From the NCBI RefSeq assembly GCF_014334055.1, contig NZ_CP060490.1, positions 1,674,001 through 1,738,000 on the forward strand: 64,000 nucleotides of DNA, given 5' to 3'. The stretch is from Oscillibacter hominis. Its GTDB lineage: Bacteria; Bacillota; Clostridia; Oscillospirales; Oscillospiraceae. This document shows, piece by piece, positions 9,615 to 18,051 of this stretch. A program made the position numbers and the translations under genes. The notes under the pieces were generated by a model, which was not told the origin of the DNA, did no database searches, and saw only the letters and a list, made by a program, of their open reading frames with translations. The stretch's first letter is position 1; each line of letters begins with the position of its first letter.

Positions 9615-10364
9615 ATGGATAACTTTGGCGGGATAATCAGTCCCGTAAAAAGCCCAAAAGCTTATTTACTCATTGTCGGAAAAATTGTGAATTTGGTGGC
9701 CTCGGGCGAATTGAAATATGGAGATTACCTTTATACGGAAAAAGATTTGATGGCCACGCTAAATGTAAGCCGCCCCACTTTGCGTGAGGCACTTCGAGTG
9801 TTAGAATTTCTGGGCATTGTCTCGGTCAGCCCCCGCAAAGGCATTAGTGTCAACCGGCCCGATGACTCCAATTGTTATCTGTCCCTCATCTACATCCTGA
9901 TGTTTGACAAGACCACCAACATTGAAATCTTTCAGTTGCGCCGGGCCATTCAGGTGGAGATGGTAGCCACTGCGGCTGTTGCAGCCACCAAGGAAGATTT
10001 GGAACGACTATCCTCCCTGGTATCGGATATGGAAGCCAATCTCGAGTCTGATTACATTTCCTTTGAAAAGATCGACTATGCTTTCCACATGCAGATCGTG
10101 GTTTGCGCCCACAGCCAGCTTTGTCTGAAGTTGATGCAGACCATGAGTACAATGATTCACAGTCAAATGCAGGAAAGACTTTCCAGAATGCCCGTGGCGG
10201 ACAGGCAGAAAACCCTCCGCTTCCACCGTAAAATCAATCAGGCTCTTCAGGAACGAGACGGTATCAAAGCCAAACGGCTGATGGAGGCCCATCTGGCGGA
10301 CGTGTATATCCACCTAAAAAACAATCCAGTGCAGTTCGATTTTAACGGCCTTATTAACCAATAG
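9615..10364 (+). CDS. GntR-type regulator, FadR/FCD subfamily
   Basis: 249 residues. The N-terminal winged helix (about 12-80) contains LNVSRPTLREALRVLEFLG, typical of GntR. The C-terminal all-helical FCD ligand domain spans about 95-225, with His-containing helices (YAFHMQIV, RFHRKI) that in this family bind a metal and a carboxylate effector. It starts at ATG 9615 behind GAGGAGG. It directly precedes the hydro-lyase/TRAP operon and probably senses a substrate or intermediate of that pathway. Confidence 0.9.
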   Translation: MDNFGGIISPVKSPKAYLLIVGKIVNLVASGELKYGDYLYTEKDLMATLNVSRPTLREALRVLEFLGIVSVSPRKGISVNRPDDSNCYLSLIYILMFDKTTNIEIFQLRRAIQVEMVATAAVAATKEDLERLSSLVSDMEANLESDYISFEKIDYAFHMQIVVCAHSQLCLKLMQTMSTMIHSQMQERLSRMPVADRQKTLRFHRKINQALQERDGIKAKRLMEAHLADVYIHLKNNPVQFDFNGLINQ

Positions 10365-10431
10365 CAGGCGCTTATCCAAATGACTTGTTCTGCTGACTTG
10401 TTCAGCTTTTTATGATGCCCCCGCAGATATC

Positions 10432-10453
10432 CCACCGGTGGAGCATCTATAAT
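10432..10453 (+). promoter_or_regulatory. Putative promoter and operator of the UxaA/TRAP operon
   Basis: A consensus -10 TATAAT (10448-10453) is preceded by the perfect palindrome CCACCGGTGG (10432-10441), which would lie in the promoter spacer. No good -35 is visible. The ACC/GGT half-sites are shared with the repeat upstream of the regulator gene, although with different spacing. Regulator assignment is inference. Confidence 0.4.
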
Positions 10454-10514
10454 ACTGCGGGAGTGTCATTGTTCTGCTTCCGTGAAATAGTCAATTGGAT
10501 GGGCAGCATAGCGT

Positions 10515-10550
10515 AAAAGCGGCATGCCTCAATATAGGCATGCCGCTTTT
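10515..10550 (+). terminator. Terminator of the regulator gene or attenuator of the operon
   Basis: Perfect 15-bp stem (10515-10529 with 10536-10550), six-base loop, ending in TTTT-TATA. It lies between the putative operon promoter and the first operon gene at 10588. It could end the regulator transcript or attenuate the operon leader. Confidence 0.65.
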
Positions 10551-10587
10551 TATAGGCTTATCAAACCAAATCACAGGGAGTGGAACT

Positions 10588-10857
10588 ATGTCAAGAAAAA
10601 AAATGCTCATTATGGACCCAAGGGACAATGTGGGTGTCCTTTTAGAGGACGCAGGTCCCGGTGACCTCTGCTTTTGCGGCAACTTGGAATGCACTGCAAA
10701 AGAGTCTATCGCTTTTGGCCACAAAATCTCCTTGGCGGACCTACAGTCAGGCGCCACTGTTTTGAAGTACGGACACAAAATCGGCTACGCCACCGCCCCC
10801 ATTTCAAAGGGCACATGGGTACACAGACACAATATTGAAAGCGAACGGGGGAGGTGA
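10588..10857 (+). CDS. UxaA-family hydro-lyase, small (SAF-domain) subunit
   Basis: 89 residues matching the N-terminal SAF-like domain of altronate/galactarate dehydratases, here a separate gene. Recognisable pieces are DNVGVLLEDAGPGD, the middle IAFGHKISLAD segment, and YGHKIGYAT with a conserved glycine-rich turn near the C-terminus. In split enzymes (for example the SuyA subunit of sulfolactate sulfo-lyase) this subunit completes the active site of the large subunit. The large-subunit gene follows after 7 bases. It starts at ATG 10588 behind GGGAG. Which hydroxy-acid is dehydrated or desulfonated is not decidable from sequence. Confidence 0.85.
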   Translation: MSRKKMLIMDPRDNVGVLLEDAGPGDLCFCGNLECTAKESIAFGHKISLADLQSGATVLKYGHKIGYATAPISKGTWVHRHNIESERGR

Positions 10858-10864
10858 GAAAGTC

Positions 10865-12025
10865 ATGGAATTTTATGGATATCGCAGGCTGGACGGCCAA
10901 GCTGGTGTACGCAACTACATCGGAATTATTCCTTCCGTTTTCTGTGCCAACCGGGTGGCCGAAATGATCTCCCAGCAGGTGGCGGGCACAGTGTGCCTGA
11001 CCCATCCCGTGGGGTGCAGCCAGGTGGGCGCCGATCTGGAGCGCACCGCCCAGACGCTGATTGCCATGGGCAATCATCCCAATCTGGCTGGAGTCATCGT
11101 AGTGGGTTTGGGCTGTGAGCGATTCACGGTCAAAGAATTTGTGGAAGGGTTGCAAAAGAGTCGGAAACCAGTGGCTCAGGTGATCATTCAAGAGGAGGGC
11201 GATACCCTTCGTGCCGTGGAAAAAGGTGTCCGGCTGGCCCATCGGATGGTGGAGGAGGCATCAACTATTCAACGCCAGCCCATTGATATCAGCGAACTGA
11301 GCGTGGGTGTAAAGTGCGGTGGCACCGACGCTACCTCCGGCATTTCCGCCAATCCGGCGGTGGGGGCCATGAGTGACCTGGTAGTTGACCACGGTGGAAC
11401 GGTCCTTTTTTCCGAGGTGACGGAGCTTTTGGGGGCCGAGGACATCCTGGCCGCCCGGGCAGCGAACTCCAAAGTAGCGGAAGATATCTTAGACACCATT
11501 CGGCGCATGGAAGACAAACTCCGCGTTGCCGGCACAGATCCCAAGTATCAAAACCGCAGTGCCCTGATTTCAACCGGCAACTTTGACGGTGGCGTCTCCA
11601 CCGTGGCAGAAAAGGCCCTTGGCAACATCTATAAATCCGGTAGCCGCCCCATCTGCGGTGTTGTGGAGTACTGTGAAACTCCTGGTGGCCGAGGACTTTA
11701 TTTGATGGACTCTCCTGGCCATGACGGCGAAGTAGTCACTGGGATGGTGGGCGGCGGTGCCCAAGTAATCGTATTTACCTCCGGTCGGGGAACTCCTACT
11801 GGTTTTCCCTTTGTCCCGGTGATCAAAGTCACAGGCAACAGCCGGACCTATGAAAAGATGCGGGAAAATATTGACTACAATGCCGGCGGTATCATTGACG
11901 GCAGCAATACCATTCTCGCTGCAGGAGAAGACTTGTTCCGGATGGTGCTGGAGGCTGCTGGGGGAAAAACTCCCCATGCAGAAGCAATGAGGCACGCGGA
12001 ACTGTTTTGCATCTCCAGATTGTAG
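10865..12025 (+). CDS. UxaA-family hydro-lyase, large subunit
   Basis: 386 residues, the catalytic part of the altronate dehydratase/galactarate dehydratase/sulfolactate sulfo-lyase family. Family blocks are HPVGCSQ (about residues 50-56), GNHPNLAGVIVVGLGCE, CGGTDATSGISANPA (about 149-163), GGTVLFSE and the C-terminal NAGGIIDG. These enzymes eliminate water (or sulfite) from a 2-hydroxy acid to give a 2-oxo acid. The ATG at 10865 is chosen; the frame opens 30 bases earlier, but that part overlaps the small-subunit gene. The TRAP genes follow, suggesting uptake of its substrate. Confidence 0.88.
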   Translation: MEFYGYRRLDGQAGVRNYIGIIPSVFCANRVAEMISQQVAGTVCLTHPVGCSQVGADLERTAQTLIAMGNHPNLAGVIVVGLGCERFTVKEFVEGLQKSRKPVAQVIIQEEGDTLRAVEKGVRLAHRMVEEASTIQRQPIDISELSVGVKCGGTDATSGISANPAVGAMSDLVVDHGGTVLFSEVTELLGAEDILAARAANSKVAEDILDTIRRMEDKLRVAGTDPKYQNRSALISTGNFDGGVSTVAEKALGNIYKSGSRPICGVVEYCETPGGRGLYLMDSPGHDGEVVTGMVGGGAQVIVFTSGRGTPTGFPFVPVIKVTGNSRTYEKMRENIDYNAGGIIDGSNTILAAGEDLFRMVLEAAGGKTPHAEAMRHAELFCISRL

Positions 12026-12093
12026 CCATATGGTGTGGATCAAAAAAGAGCATTCCCAAACAGGATTCAAATTATAAAAAAGGAGCGTTAGAC

Positions 12094-13149
12094 ATGAAGA
12101 AGTTTTTGACCTTAGCCCTGGCACTTTCCATGGTATGTTCCCTGGCCGCCTGCGGCGGCAATGGCAGTGGGACATCCTCCGATGGCTCTGCGTCCTCCGG
12201 TTTTTCCAGCGAGGAAATTACCCCCGTGGTGTGGAAGATCGAAGCGGCTTACGGCCCTGGCGACCAGTGCTGGGATGTGCAGATGCCCATGCTTAAGGCT
12301 CTGATCGAAAAGGTCACCGAGGGCCGCGTGGTTGTTGAACTCTATGAGCCTGATACGCTGTGCTCTGCGGCAGACATTCCTGCCTCCGTGGCCAACGGCA
12401 CCATCCAAGGCGCTATCTCTTCCCCCAATTACAACTGTCAGTTTGTCTCCGCCGCCTACTGCGAAACCGTCCCTCCTTTCTTCTTCAACACTAAGGAGGA
12501 GACCTATGACTGCTTTTACGAAGCGGGGCTCAATGACTTTTTGCGGGAGGAGTACTACAAGGCCGGCCTGATCTACGGTGGCTACGCACCCTGCGGCAGT
12601 CAAAGCCTGTTCACCACCTTCAAGGTGGAAACTGTGGATGACCTGACGGGGCATATTGTTCGTGCTACCTCCTCCAACAACGACTTTTATGTAGCCTGCG
12701 GCGCCTCCACTGTTACCATGTCGGGCAGCGATATCTATATGGCTTTGAAGCTGGGTACCATCGAAGGCACACAGTACAGTCTGCCCGAACTGGTCACCAT
12801 GGGGTTCTGCGAGGTGGTCAAGTACTGTATCCCCTGCGTCATGGCTGGCTCCCCCCAAGACTTTATTTTCAACATCGACGCTTGGGAGGCGCTTCCTGAG
12901 GATATCCAGCAAAACCTCTATACTGCGCTGCAGGAGTTTTTCTGGGATTTGTACGCCGCCTCTGAAAAGGCGGAGGAGACCGTTTACGACGATGCAGCTA
13001 AATATGGCGTGGAGTTTGTAGAACTCACCGATGAGGCCAAGACTGGGTTCATCTCCAAGGGCAATCAGGTCCTTGAGGACATGCAGGCAAAGTATCCGGA
13101 TATCTCCGACGGCTTCCAGCTCATCCTGGACTGGGCCAACAACAAGTGA
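12094..13149 (+). CDS. TRAP transporter solute-binding lipoprotein (DctP-type), locus 1
   Basis: 351 residues. A lipoprotein signal ends in SLAAC (Cys at about 19), followed by a Gly/Ser linker. The body is a DctP fold with HIVRATSSNN, in which the Arg corresponds to the carboxylate-binding Arg of TRAP receptors, and IYMALKLGTIEGTQ. It captures an organic acid outside the membrane and hands it to DctQM. The ATG at 12094 follows AAAAAGGAG. It is the third gene of the hydro-lyase operon and is followed by an intercistronic hairpin. The ligand is unknown. Confidence 0.9.
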   Translation: MKKFLTLALALSMVCSLAACGGNGSGTSSDGSASSGFSSEEITPVVWKIEAAYGPGDQCWDVQMPMLKALIEKVTEGRVVVELYEPDTLCSAADIPASVANGTIQGAISSPNYNCQFVSAAYCETVPPFFFNTKEETYDCFYEAGLNDFLREEYYKAGLIYGGYAPCGSQSLFTTFKVETVDDLTGHIVRATSSNNDFYVACGASTVTMSGSDIYMALKLGTIEGTQYSLPELVTMGFCEVVKYCIPCVMAGSPQDFIFNIDAWEALPEDIQQNLYTALQEFFWDLYAASEKAEETVYDDAAKYGVEFVELTDEAKTGFISKGNQVLEDMQAKYPDISDGFQLILDWANNK

Positions 13150-13159
13150 ATCTATGATG

Positions 13160-13195
13160 CGGATAGGGGCATAGCCACACCTATGCCCCTATCCG
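13160..13195 (+). terminator. Intra-operon hairpin between dctP and dctQ (locus 1)
   Basis: Perfect 15-bp GC-rich stem (13160-13174 with 13181-13195), loop CCACAC, followed by TTTCC only. It is more likely a partial terminator or mRNA-stabilising structure favouring the binding protein than a full stop, since dctQM follow. Confidence 0.65.
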
Positions 13196-13219
13196 TTTCC
13201 GTAGAGAAAGGATTTTCGT

Positions 13220-13744
13220 ATGAAAAAAGCAGTGAAAGTCATCGACTCCATCAGCCAGATTGCTGGAGAGTGCACGAAATGGATCCTCTGCATCATGGTT
13301 TTCTCTCTGATGTTCGAGGTGGTGGCCCGGTATATTTTCAACAGCCCCACCATCTGGGTTGCTGATATCTGTGAGCAGTGCGTGATTTTGATCGGCGCCT
13401 TTGGCGGCGCATATGCCTATCTCAGTGATTCCTTTGTCCGGGTGGACCTACTGTATGAAAAGTTCAGCCTGCGCACCAAGGCGCTGTTGGATATCATCAC
13501 TTTTTTGATTTTTGCCCTGTTCATCTCCATGACCACTTGGCAGTGCATTGTGTCCGCCCAGACGGCTTGGGAAAAGCACATGGTCAGCTCCACCGTACTC
13601 CGTGTCCCCTACTATTGGAGCAAGACCATTGTCGCTGCCGGATGCGTACTGCTTATGCTGCAGGGGCTGTCCGTCCTCTTTAAAAACCTTTATGTCCTGC
13701 GCTATAACGAACCATATCCCGCCAACCGGAAGGAGGGCCAATGA
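13220..13744 (+). CDS. TRAP transporter small membrane subunit (DctQ-type), locus 1
   Basis: 174 residues with four predicted membrane helices (about 18-42, 52-70, 90-112 and 130-152), the DctQ topology. The conserved ARYIFN follows helix 1. It starts at ATG 13220 behind GAAAGGA, and its stop overlaps the dctM start (ATGA), so the two are translationally coupled. Together with the large subunit it forms the sodium-driven permease for the ligand of the upstream binding protein. Confidence 0.9.
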   Translation: MKKAVKVIDSISQIAGECTKWILCIMVFSLMFEVVARYIFNSPTIWVADICEQCVILIGAFGGAYAYLSDSFVRVDLLYEKFSLRTKALLDIITFLIFALFISMTTWQCIVSAQTAWEKHMVSSTVLRVPYYWSKTIVAAGCVLLMLQGLSVLFKNLYVLRYNEPYPANRKEGQ

Positions 13745-15063
13745 GCATGGATGGATCTTTGTTTGTTTTACTGGCCGTTTTGGTCATGATGCTGATCTTT
13801 ATGACCAGCGGAATGCCCATTCCCTTTGCCCTTGGCGGCGTAGGAATCCTTACCATTTTAATCTTCTGGGGGCCCTCCGGTTATCTGACCATCGCCAACA
13901 GTGTCTGGTCCACCTTCTGCGGCGACAACTATGTGGCTATCCCTATGTTTCTGCTCATGGCCAACATTCTGGAGAAGTCCGGGATTGCAGATGAAATGTA
14001 CGACTGCTTCTACAAATGGCTGGGCGGCGTACGGGGTGGCCTGGCCATGGGTACCGTAGTGATCTGCGCCATCTTTGCGGCCATGTGCGGCGGAAGCGGC
14101 GCGGCCACTGTCACCATGGGACTTATCGCCCTGCCCTCCATGATGAATCGTGGCTACGACAAACACATCGCCATGGGCGTTATTGCAGCCGGAGGTGTCC
14201 TTGGCATCATCATCCCCCCCAGCATCCCCATGGTCATCCTGTCCCAATACACCAAGACTGTCTCCGTGGGACGGCTGTTCTTTGCCGGCGTAATCCCTGG
14301 TATTCTCTGTGCCATCCTCTACTGCATTTACATCGGTATCCGCTGTGCCATTACCCCCAGCCTGTGCCCCGCTATACCCAAGGAAGAGCGGGTCTCCTTC
14401 CGGGAAAAGCTGAAAGCCTCCAAGGCGGTCATCGCGCCGGCGCTTCTGATCGTCTTCGTCCTTGGCTCCATCTATACCGGCATGGCCACCACCACGGAGG
14501 CGGCCGGCATCGGAGCGGGCATGTCCATCCTCATCGCCATACTCAAGCGCAAGCTGAACATCCGCAACTTCAAGGACGCTTTGCGCAGAACGCTTCGGCT
14601 GATGGGTATGATTTTATGGATTCTGACCGGCGCCCAAATCCTGAGCACCGCCTTCAACTTCATGGGTGTCAGCACATTGCTCAAGAATGCGGCCGCCGCT
14701 TTGCCCGGCGGCGCCACAGCAGTGCTGATCTGCATGATGCTGCTGAACTTTGTGCTGGGCGCCATCATGGACGACTATGCCGTCATCACCATCACCGCCC
14801 CCATCTACATCCCCATCATCGAATCGCTGGGTATCGATCCGCTGTGGTTCTGCATGCTCTTTATGCTGAACCTCCAGATGGCCTATCTGACGCCACCCTA
14901 TGGGTTCAACCTGTTTTTCCTCAAGTCCATTGTTCCCGAAGGAATCAGTCTGAAAGACATCTACCGGTCCGTGATCCCGTTCATCGGCCTGATGATCATA
15001 GCTCTGGTCATCTGCTGGGTCTTCCCCGGCCTGATCACCTGGCTGCCCAACCGTCTGATCTGA
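13741..15063 (+). CDS. TRAP transporter large permease subunit (DctM-type), locus 1
   Basis: 440 residues, the usual DctM length, with about 11-12 hydrophobic helices. Family blocks include SGMPIPFALGGVG, CGGSGAATVTMGLIALPSM, the IIIPPSIPMV hairpin and TPPYGFNLFF near the C-terminus. It is the ion-coupled transport channel. The start overlaps dctQ by four bases. Two P-protein-like enzyme genes follow 16 bases later in the same operon, so transport and catabolism are probably co-expressed. Confidence 0.93.
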   Translation: MSMDGSLFVLLAVLVMMLIFMTSGMPIPFALGGVGILTILIFWGPSGYLTIANSVWSTFCGDNYVAIPMFLLMANILEKSGIADEMYDCFYKWLGGVRGGLAMGTVVICAIFAAMCGGSGAATVTMGLIALPSMMNRGYDKHIAMGVIAAGGVLGIIIPPSIPMVILSQYTKTVSVGRLFFAGVIPGILCAILYCIYIGIRCAITPSLCPAIPKEERVSFREKLKASKAVIAPALLIVFVLGSIYTGMATTTEAAGIGAGMSILIAILKRKLNIRNFKDALRRTLRLMGMILWILTGAQILSTAFNFMGVSTLLKNAAAALPGGATAVLICMMLLNFVLGAIMDDYAVITITAPIYIPIIESLGIDPLWFCMLFMLNLQMAYLTPPYGFNLFFLKSIVPEGISLKDIYRSVIPFIGLMIIALVICWVFPGLITWLPNRLI

Positions 15064-15079
15064 TTGTGAGGTGTGTATT

Positions 15080-16459
15080 ATGTCTTATCCATACATTCCC
15101 AACAGTAATGCGAAAATCCGCCGCGAAATGCTGGATTACCTTGGAAAGTCCTCCATCAAGGAACTATACAGCTTCATTCCCGATGAAGCCCGCACTCATG
15201 AGCCGCTGTGCCTCCCACAACCACTGCTGTCAGAAAGTGAGTTAAAGCGCCATGTGAACTCCATTCTTTCCAAAAACAGCACCTGCGATGAGAATATCAG
15301 CTTCTTGGGCGCCGGCTGTTATAACCACTATGTGCCGGCGATCTGTGATGAGATCAACAGCCGCTCAGAATTTCTTACCGCTTACAGCGGGGACACCTAT
15401 GTGGACCACGGCAAATGCCAAGCTTTTTTTGAGTTCAACAGCCTGATGGGCGAACTTCTGAACATGGATGTGGTCAGCTTTCCCACCTATGACGGCGGTC
15501 ATGCCCTGTGCACGGCCATCATGATGTCCCACCGGATCAACGGCAGGACCCAAGTCCTGGTGCCTGCATCCTTCAGCCCCTCTCTGCTCAGCCAGATCCG
15601 CTGTTACTGTGACAGTATGGAACTGGTTACCATACCTATTGACTCTACCGGACAGGTGGACCTGCAAATGCTTAAGACTCTGACTGGGGCGGAGTCCGCC
15701 TGCATCGTGCTGCAAAATCCCAGCTTCTTGGGGCACCTGGAGGAGCGGGCAGATGAAATTGGGGCGCTGGCCCATGCCTGCGGCGCCCAGTTCGTGGTCT
15801 ATGCCGACCCTTCCTCCCTTGGCGTCATTGCGCCTCCGGCGGACTACGGCGCCGACATCGCCTGCGGCGACATCCAGCCCTTGGGCATCCATATGAGCTA
15901 TGGGTCCGGCTTGGGCGGATATCTGGCCACCCGCCAGGAGGAACAGTATATCCTGAACTATCCCCACCATCTTTACATGATTTTCCGCAACGCCAAAGGG
16001 CAATTCGGCTATAACAGGGCCCTGCCTCAGCGCACCAGCTACAACCGGCGCGAAAACGGCGTGGAATTTTTAGGCACCTGTGTGGGCTTGTGGGCCATTA
16101 CCGCCGCGGTCTACCTCAGTGTCATGGGGCCGGAGGGCATGCGGGAGTTGGGGGAAAGCATTCTCTATAAAAGCCGCTATGCAAAATGTAAGCTGCGGGA
16201 GCTTCCCGGCGTGACCCTGCCCTTTGCCGCCAGCTGCAGCTTTCAGGAGTTTGTGTTGAACTTTGACGCCACTGGCAAAACGGTGGGGGAGATCAACAAA
16301 GCCCTTCTTGATGAGCGTATCTTCGGCGGCTATGACCTGAGCCGCCAGCTGCCGGAACTGGGCCAGTCCATGCTGGTCTGTGTCACCGAGAAGACTACCC
16401 AAAAAGAGATTGACCAGCTCTTCGAGGTCCTCAGTCATATACTTGCTGTACACCGTTAG
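15080..16459 (+). CDS. Glycine decarboxylase (P-protein) subunit 1-like PLP-fold protein, divergent
   Basis: 459 residues, close to GcvPA length, with an aspartate-aminotransferase fold. GcvPA-like parts are the N-terminal YIPNS, the FLGAGCYNHYVP segment (about 75-86), the AYSGD stretch, NPSFLG and YGSGLGGYLA. The segment that in ordinary GcvPA, from memory, resembles IRREKATSN reads NRRENGVEFLGTC, a clear divergence. The start is ATG 15080 with GAGGTG seven bases upstream; a GTG at 15071 is poorly spaced. It is followed after 14 bases by the subunit-2-like gene. No gcvT or gcvH is present in the window, so ordinary glycine cleavage is doubtful. The true reaction is unknown. Confidence 0.8.
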   Translation: MSYPYIPNSNAKIRREMLDYLGKSSIKELYSFIPDEARTHEPLCLPQPLLSESELKRHVNSILSKNSTCDENISFLGAGCYNHYVPAICDEINSRSEFLTAYSGDTYVDHGKCQAFFEFNSLMGELLNMDVVSFPTYDGGHALCTAIMMSHRINGRTQVLVPASFSPSLLSQIRCYCDSMELVTIPIDSTGQVDLQMLKTLTGAESACIVLQNPSFLGHLEERADEIGALAHACGAQFVVYADPSSLGVIAPPADYGADIACGDIQPLGIHMSYGSGLGGYLATRQEEQYILNYPHHLYMIFRNAKGQFGYNRALPQRTSYNRRENGVEFLGTCVGLWAITAAVYLSVMGPEGMRELGESILYKSRYAKCKLRELPGVTLPFAASCSFQEFVLNFDATGKTVGEINKALLDERIFGGYDLSRQLPELGQSMLVCVTEKTTQKEIDQLFEVLSHILAVHR

Positions 16460-16473
16460 AGGGAGGAATGCAC

Positions 16474-18036
16474 ATGGAACATCTGCGTAACTATCATGAG
16501 GCCCAGTGGGATGAGCCCATTGTCTTTGCTCTTAACACCCCCGGTAGCCGCGGTATCCTGCTGCCAGATGTGGAAGCGGACGTCAAATCAGCCGCAGGCA
16601 AGGATATGCTTGTACCTGAGTCTTTGAGACGTAAAGATAAACCCGCACTTCCTGAAATCTCACAACCCCAAGTGCTGCGTCATTTTCTGCGTCTGTCCCA
16701 AGAGACCGTCGGTCAGGACCTGACTGCTGACATTGGTCTTGGCACATGTACGATGAAGTACAGTCCAAAAATCAATGAGCAGTTTGTCCGGAGCGAAAAG
16801 TTCACCGAACTGCATCCCTATCAGGACAAGGAAACTGTACAGGGCATTCTCAAACTCATCTATGATTTTGAGCAGATCATGAAGGAGATTTCCGGCCTGG
16901 ACGCCGTGTCCTTCCAGCCTGGGGGCGGCGGAATGGGGATTTACTCCAATGCTGCGGTATTGAAGAAGTATTTTGAAGAGCGTGGCGAGGCGGAGCAGCG
17001 CACTGAGATTATCACCACCATCCTCTCCCACCCGTTGAACTCCGCAGCTCCGGCCACCAAAGGATTTCGGGTCATCAGCCTCTATCCCGGCGAAAACGGC
17101 TATCCCAGTGTGGAAGATTTGAAAGCAGCAGTCAGTGAAAAGACAGCCGGCATCTTCATCACCAACCCGGAGGACACCGGCGTCTTTAATCCCTACATCA
17201 AGGAGTTCATTCGAATTGTCCACGAAGCAGGCGGCCTGTGCATTTGCGACATGGCGGATTATAACGGCCTGTTCGGCCTGGTCCGTGCCAAAGAATGGGG
17301 TGCAGATATGTGCCAATTCAATCTGCACAAGGCTTTTTCCTCCCCACATGGCTGCATGGGTCCCGGCTGTGCAGCCCAATGTGTCAGTGCTGAGCTGGAA
17401 CAGTTTCTACCCCGCCCTCGTGTTCGCTTTGATGGCAGCAAATATTATCTGGACGACAGCGGCACGCATTCCATTGGGAAAGTCCGCCAATTTCAGGGGT
17501 CTTTGACCGCTGTAATCCGGGCTTACAGCTGGGTTATGTCTCTGGGGGCAGAAGGCCTGAAAACTGTGGGGGAAACCGCTATTCTCAACAACAATTATAT
17601 GATGAAGCGTGTGCTTGACACTGTCCGGGGCATTTCCATTCCTTGGGGGGAAAGCGGCTTGAACCGTCTGGAGCAGGTCCGATACAGCTTTGAGACGCTC
17701 TATCAGGAGACTGGCGTCGATGTGACAGATATCAACAACCGAATGTTGGATTTTGGATATCAACGTTCTTTTGCCAGCCACCACCCCATGATTGTGGCCG
17801 AGCCCTATACGCCGGAGCCAACAGAGTCTTACTCCAAAGCGGATATCGACGAGTATGTGAATACGCTAAGCCACATCTCTAAAGAAGCCTACCACAGCCC
17901 TGAACTGCTTAAATCTTCCCCCCACAACACCCCCATCTCCCGCTTGGAGGTGGACAGCATTGCTAAACCGGAAGAGTTAGCAGTCACTTGGCGGGCCTAT
18001 CAGCGGATCTGCAGCCAACAGACTTCACGAGTGTAA
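16474..18036 (+). CDS. Glycine decarboxylase (P-protein) subunit 2-like PLP enzyme, divergent
   Basis: 520 residues resembling GcvPB. LGTCTMKYSPKINE (about 92-105), FQPGGGGMG and the PLP lysine in NLHKAFSSPHG (Lys286) are retained, so it should bind PLP. Other motifs are changed: the usual glycine-rich GGGGPGSG after PHG is GCMGPGC, and the HGTNPA motif is HPLNSA. These changes surround the active site and suggest another substrate or loss of the H-protein docking reaction. The start ATG 16474 has GGGAGG at a good distance; the ATG at 16468 is too close. It probably pairs with the upstream subunit. Confidence 0.8.
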   Translation: MEHLRNYHEAQWDEPIVFALNTPGSRGILLPDVEADVKSAAGKDMLVPESLRRKDKPALPEISQPQVLRHFLRLSQETVGQDLTADIGLGTCTMKYSPKINEQFVRSEKFTELHPYQDKETVQGILKLIYDFEQIMKEISGLDAVSFQPGGGGMGIYSNAAVLKKYFEERGEAEQRTEIITTILSHPLNSAAPATKGFRVISLYPGENGYPSVEDLKAAVSEKTAGIFITNPEDTGVFNPYIKEFIRIVHEAGGLCICDMADYNGLFGLVRAKEWGADMCQFNLHKAFSSPHGCMGPGCAAQCVSAELEQFLPRPRVRFDGSKYYLDDSGTHSIGKVRQFQGSLTAVIRAYSWVMSLGAEGLKTVGETAILNNNYMMKRVLDTVRGISIPWGESGLNRLEQVRYSFETLYQETGVDVTDINNRMLDFGYQRSFASHHPMIVAEPYTPEPTESYSKADIDEYVNTLSHISKEAYHSPELLKSSPHNTPISRLEVDSIAKPEELAVTWRAYQRICSQQTSRV

Positions 18037-18051
18037 ATCCCAAATAGACAA

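Noticed and set aside
15080..18036. Ordinary glycine cleavage system
   Set aside because: No gcvT or gcvH is present and key P-protein motifs are altered, although both could exist elsewhere in the genome.
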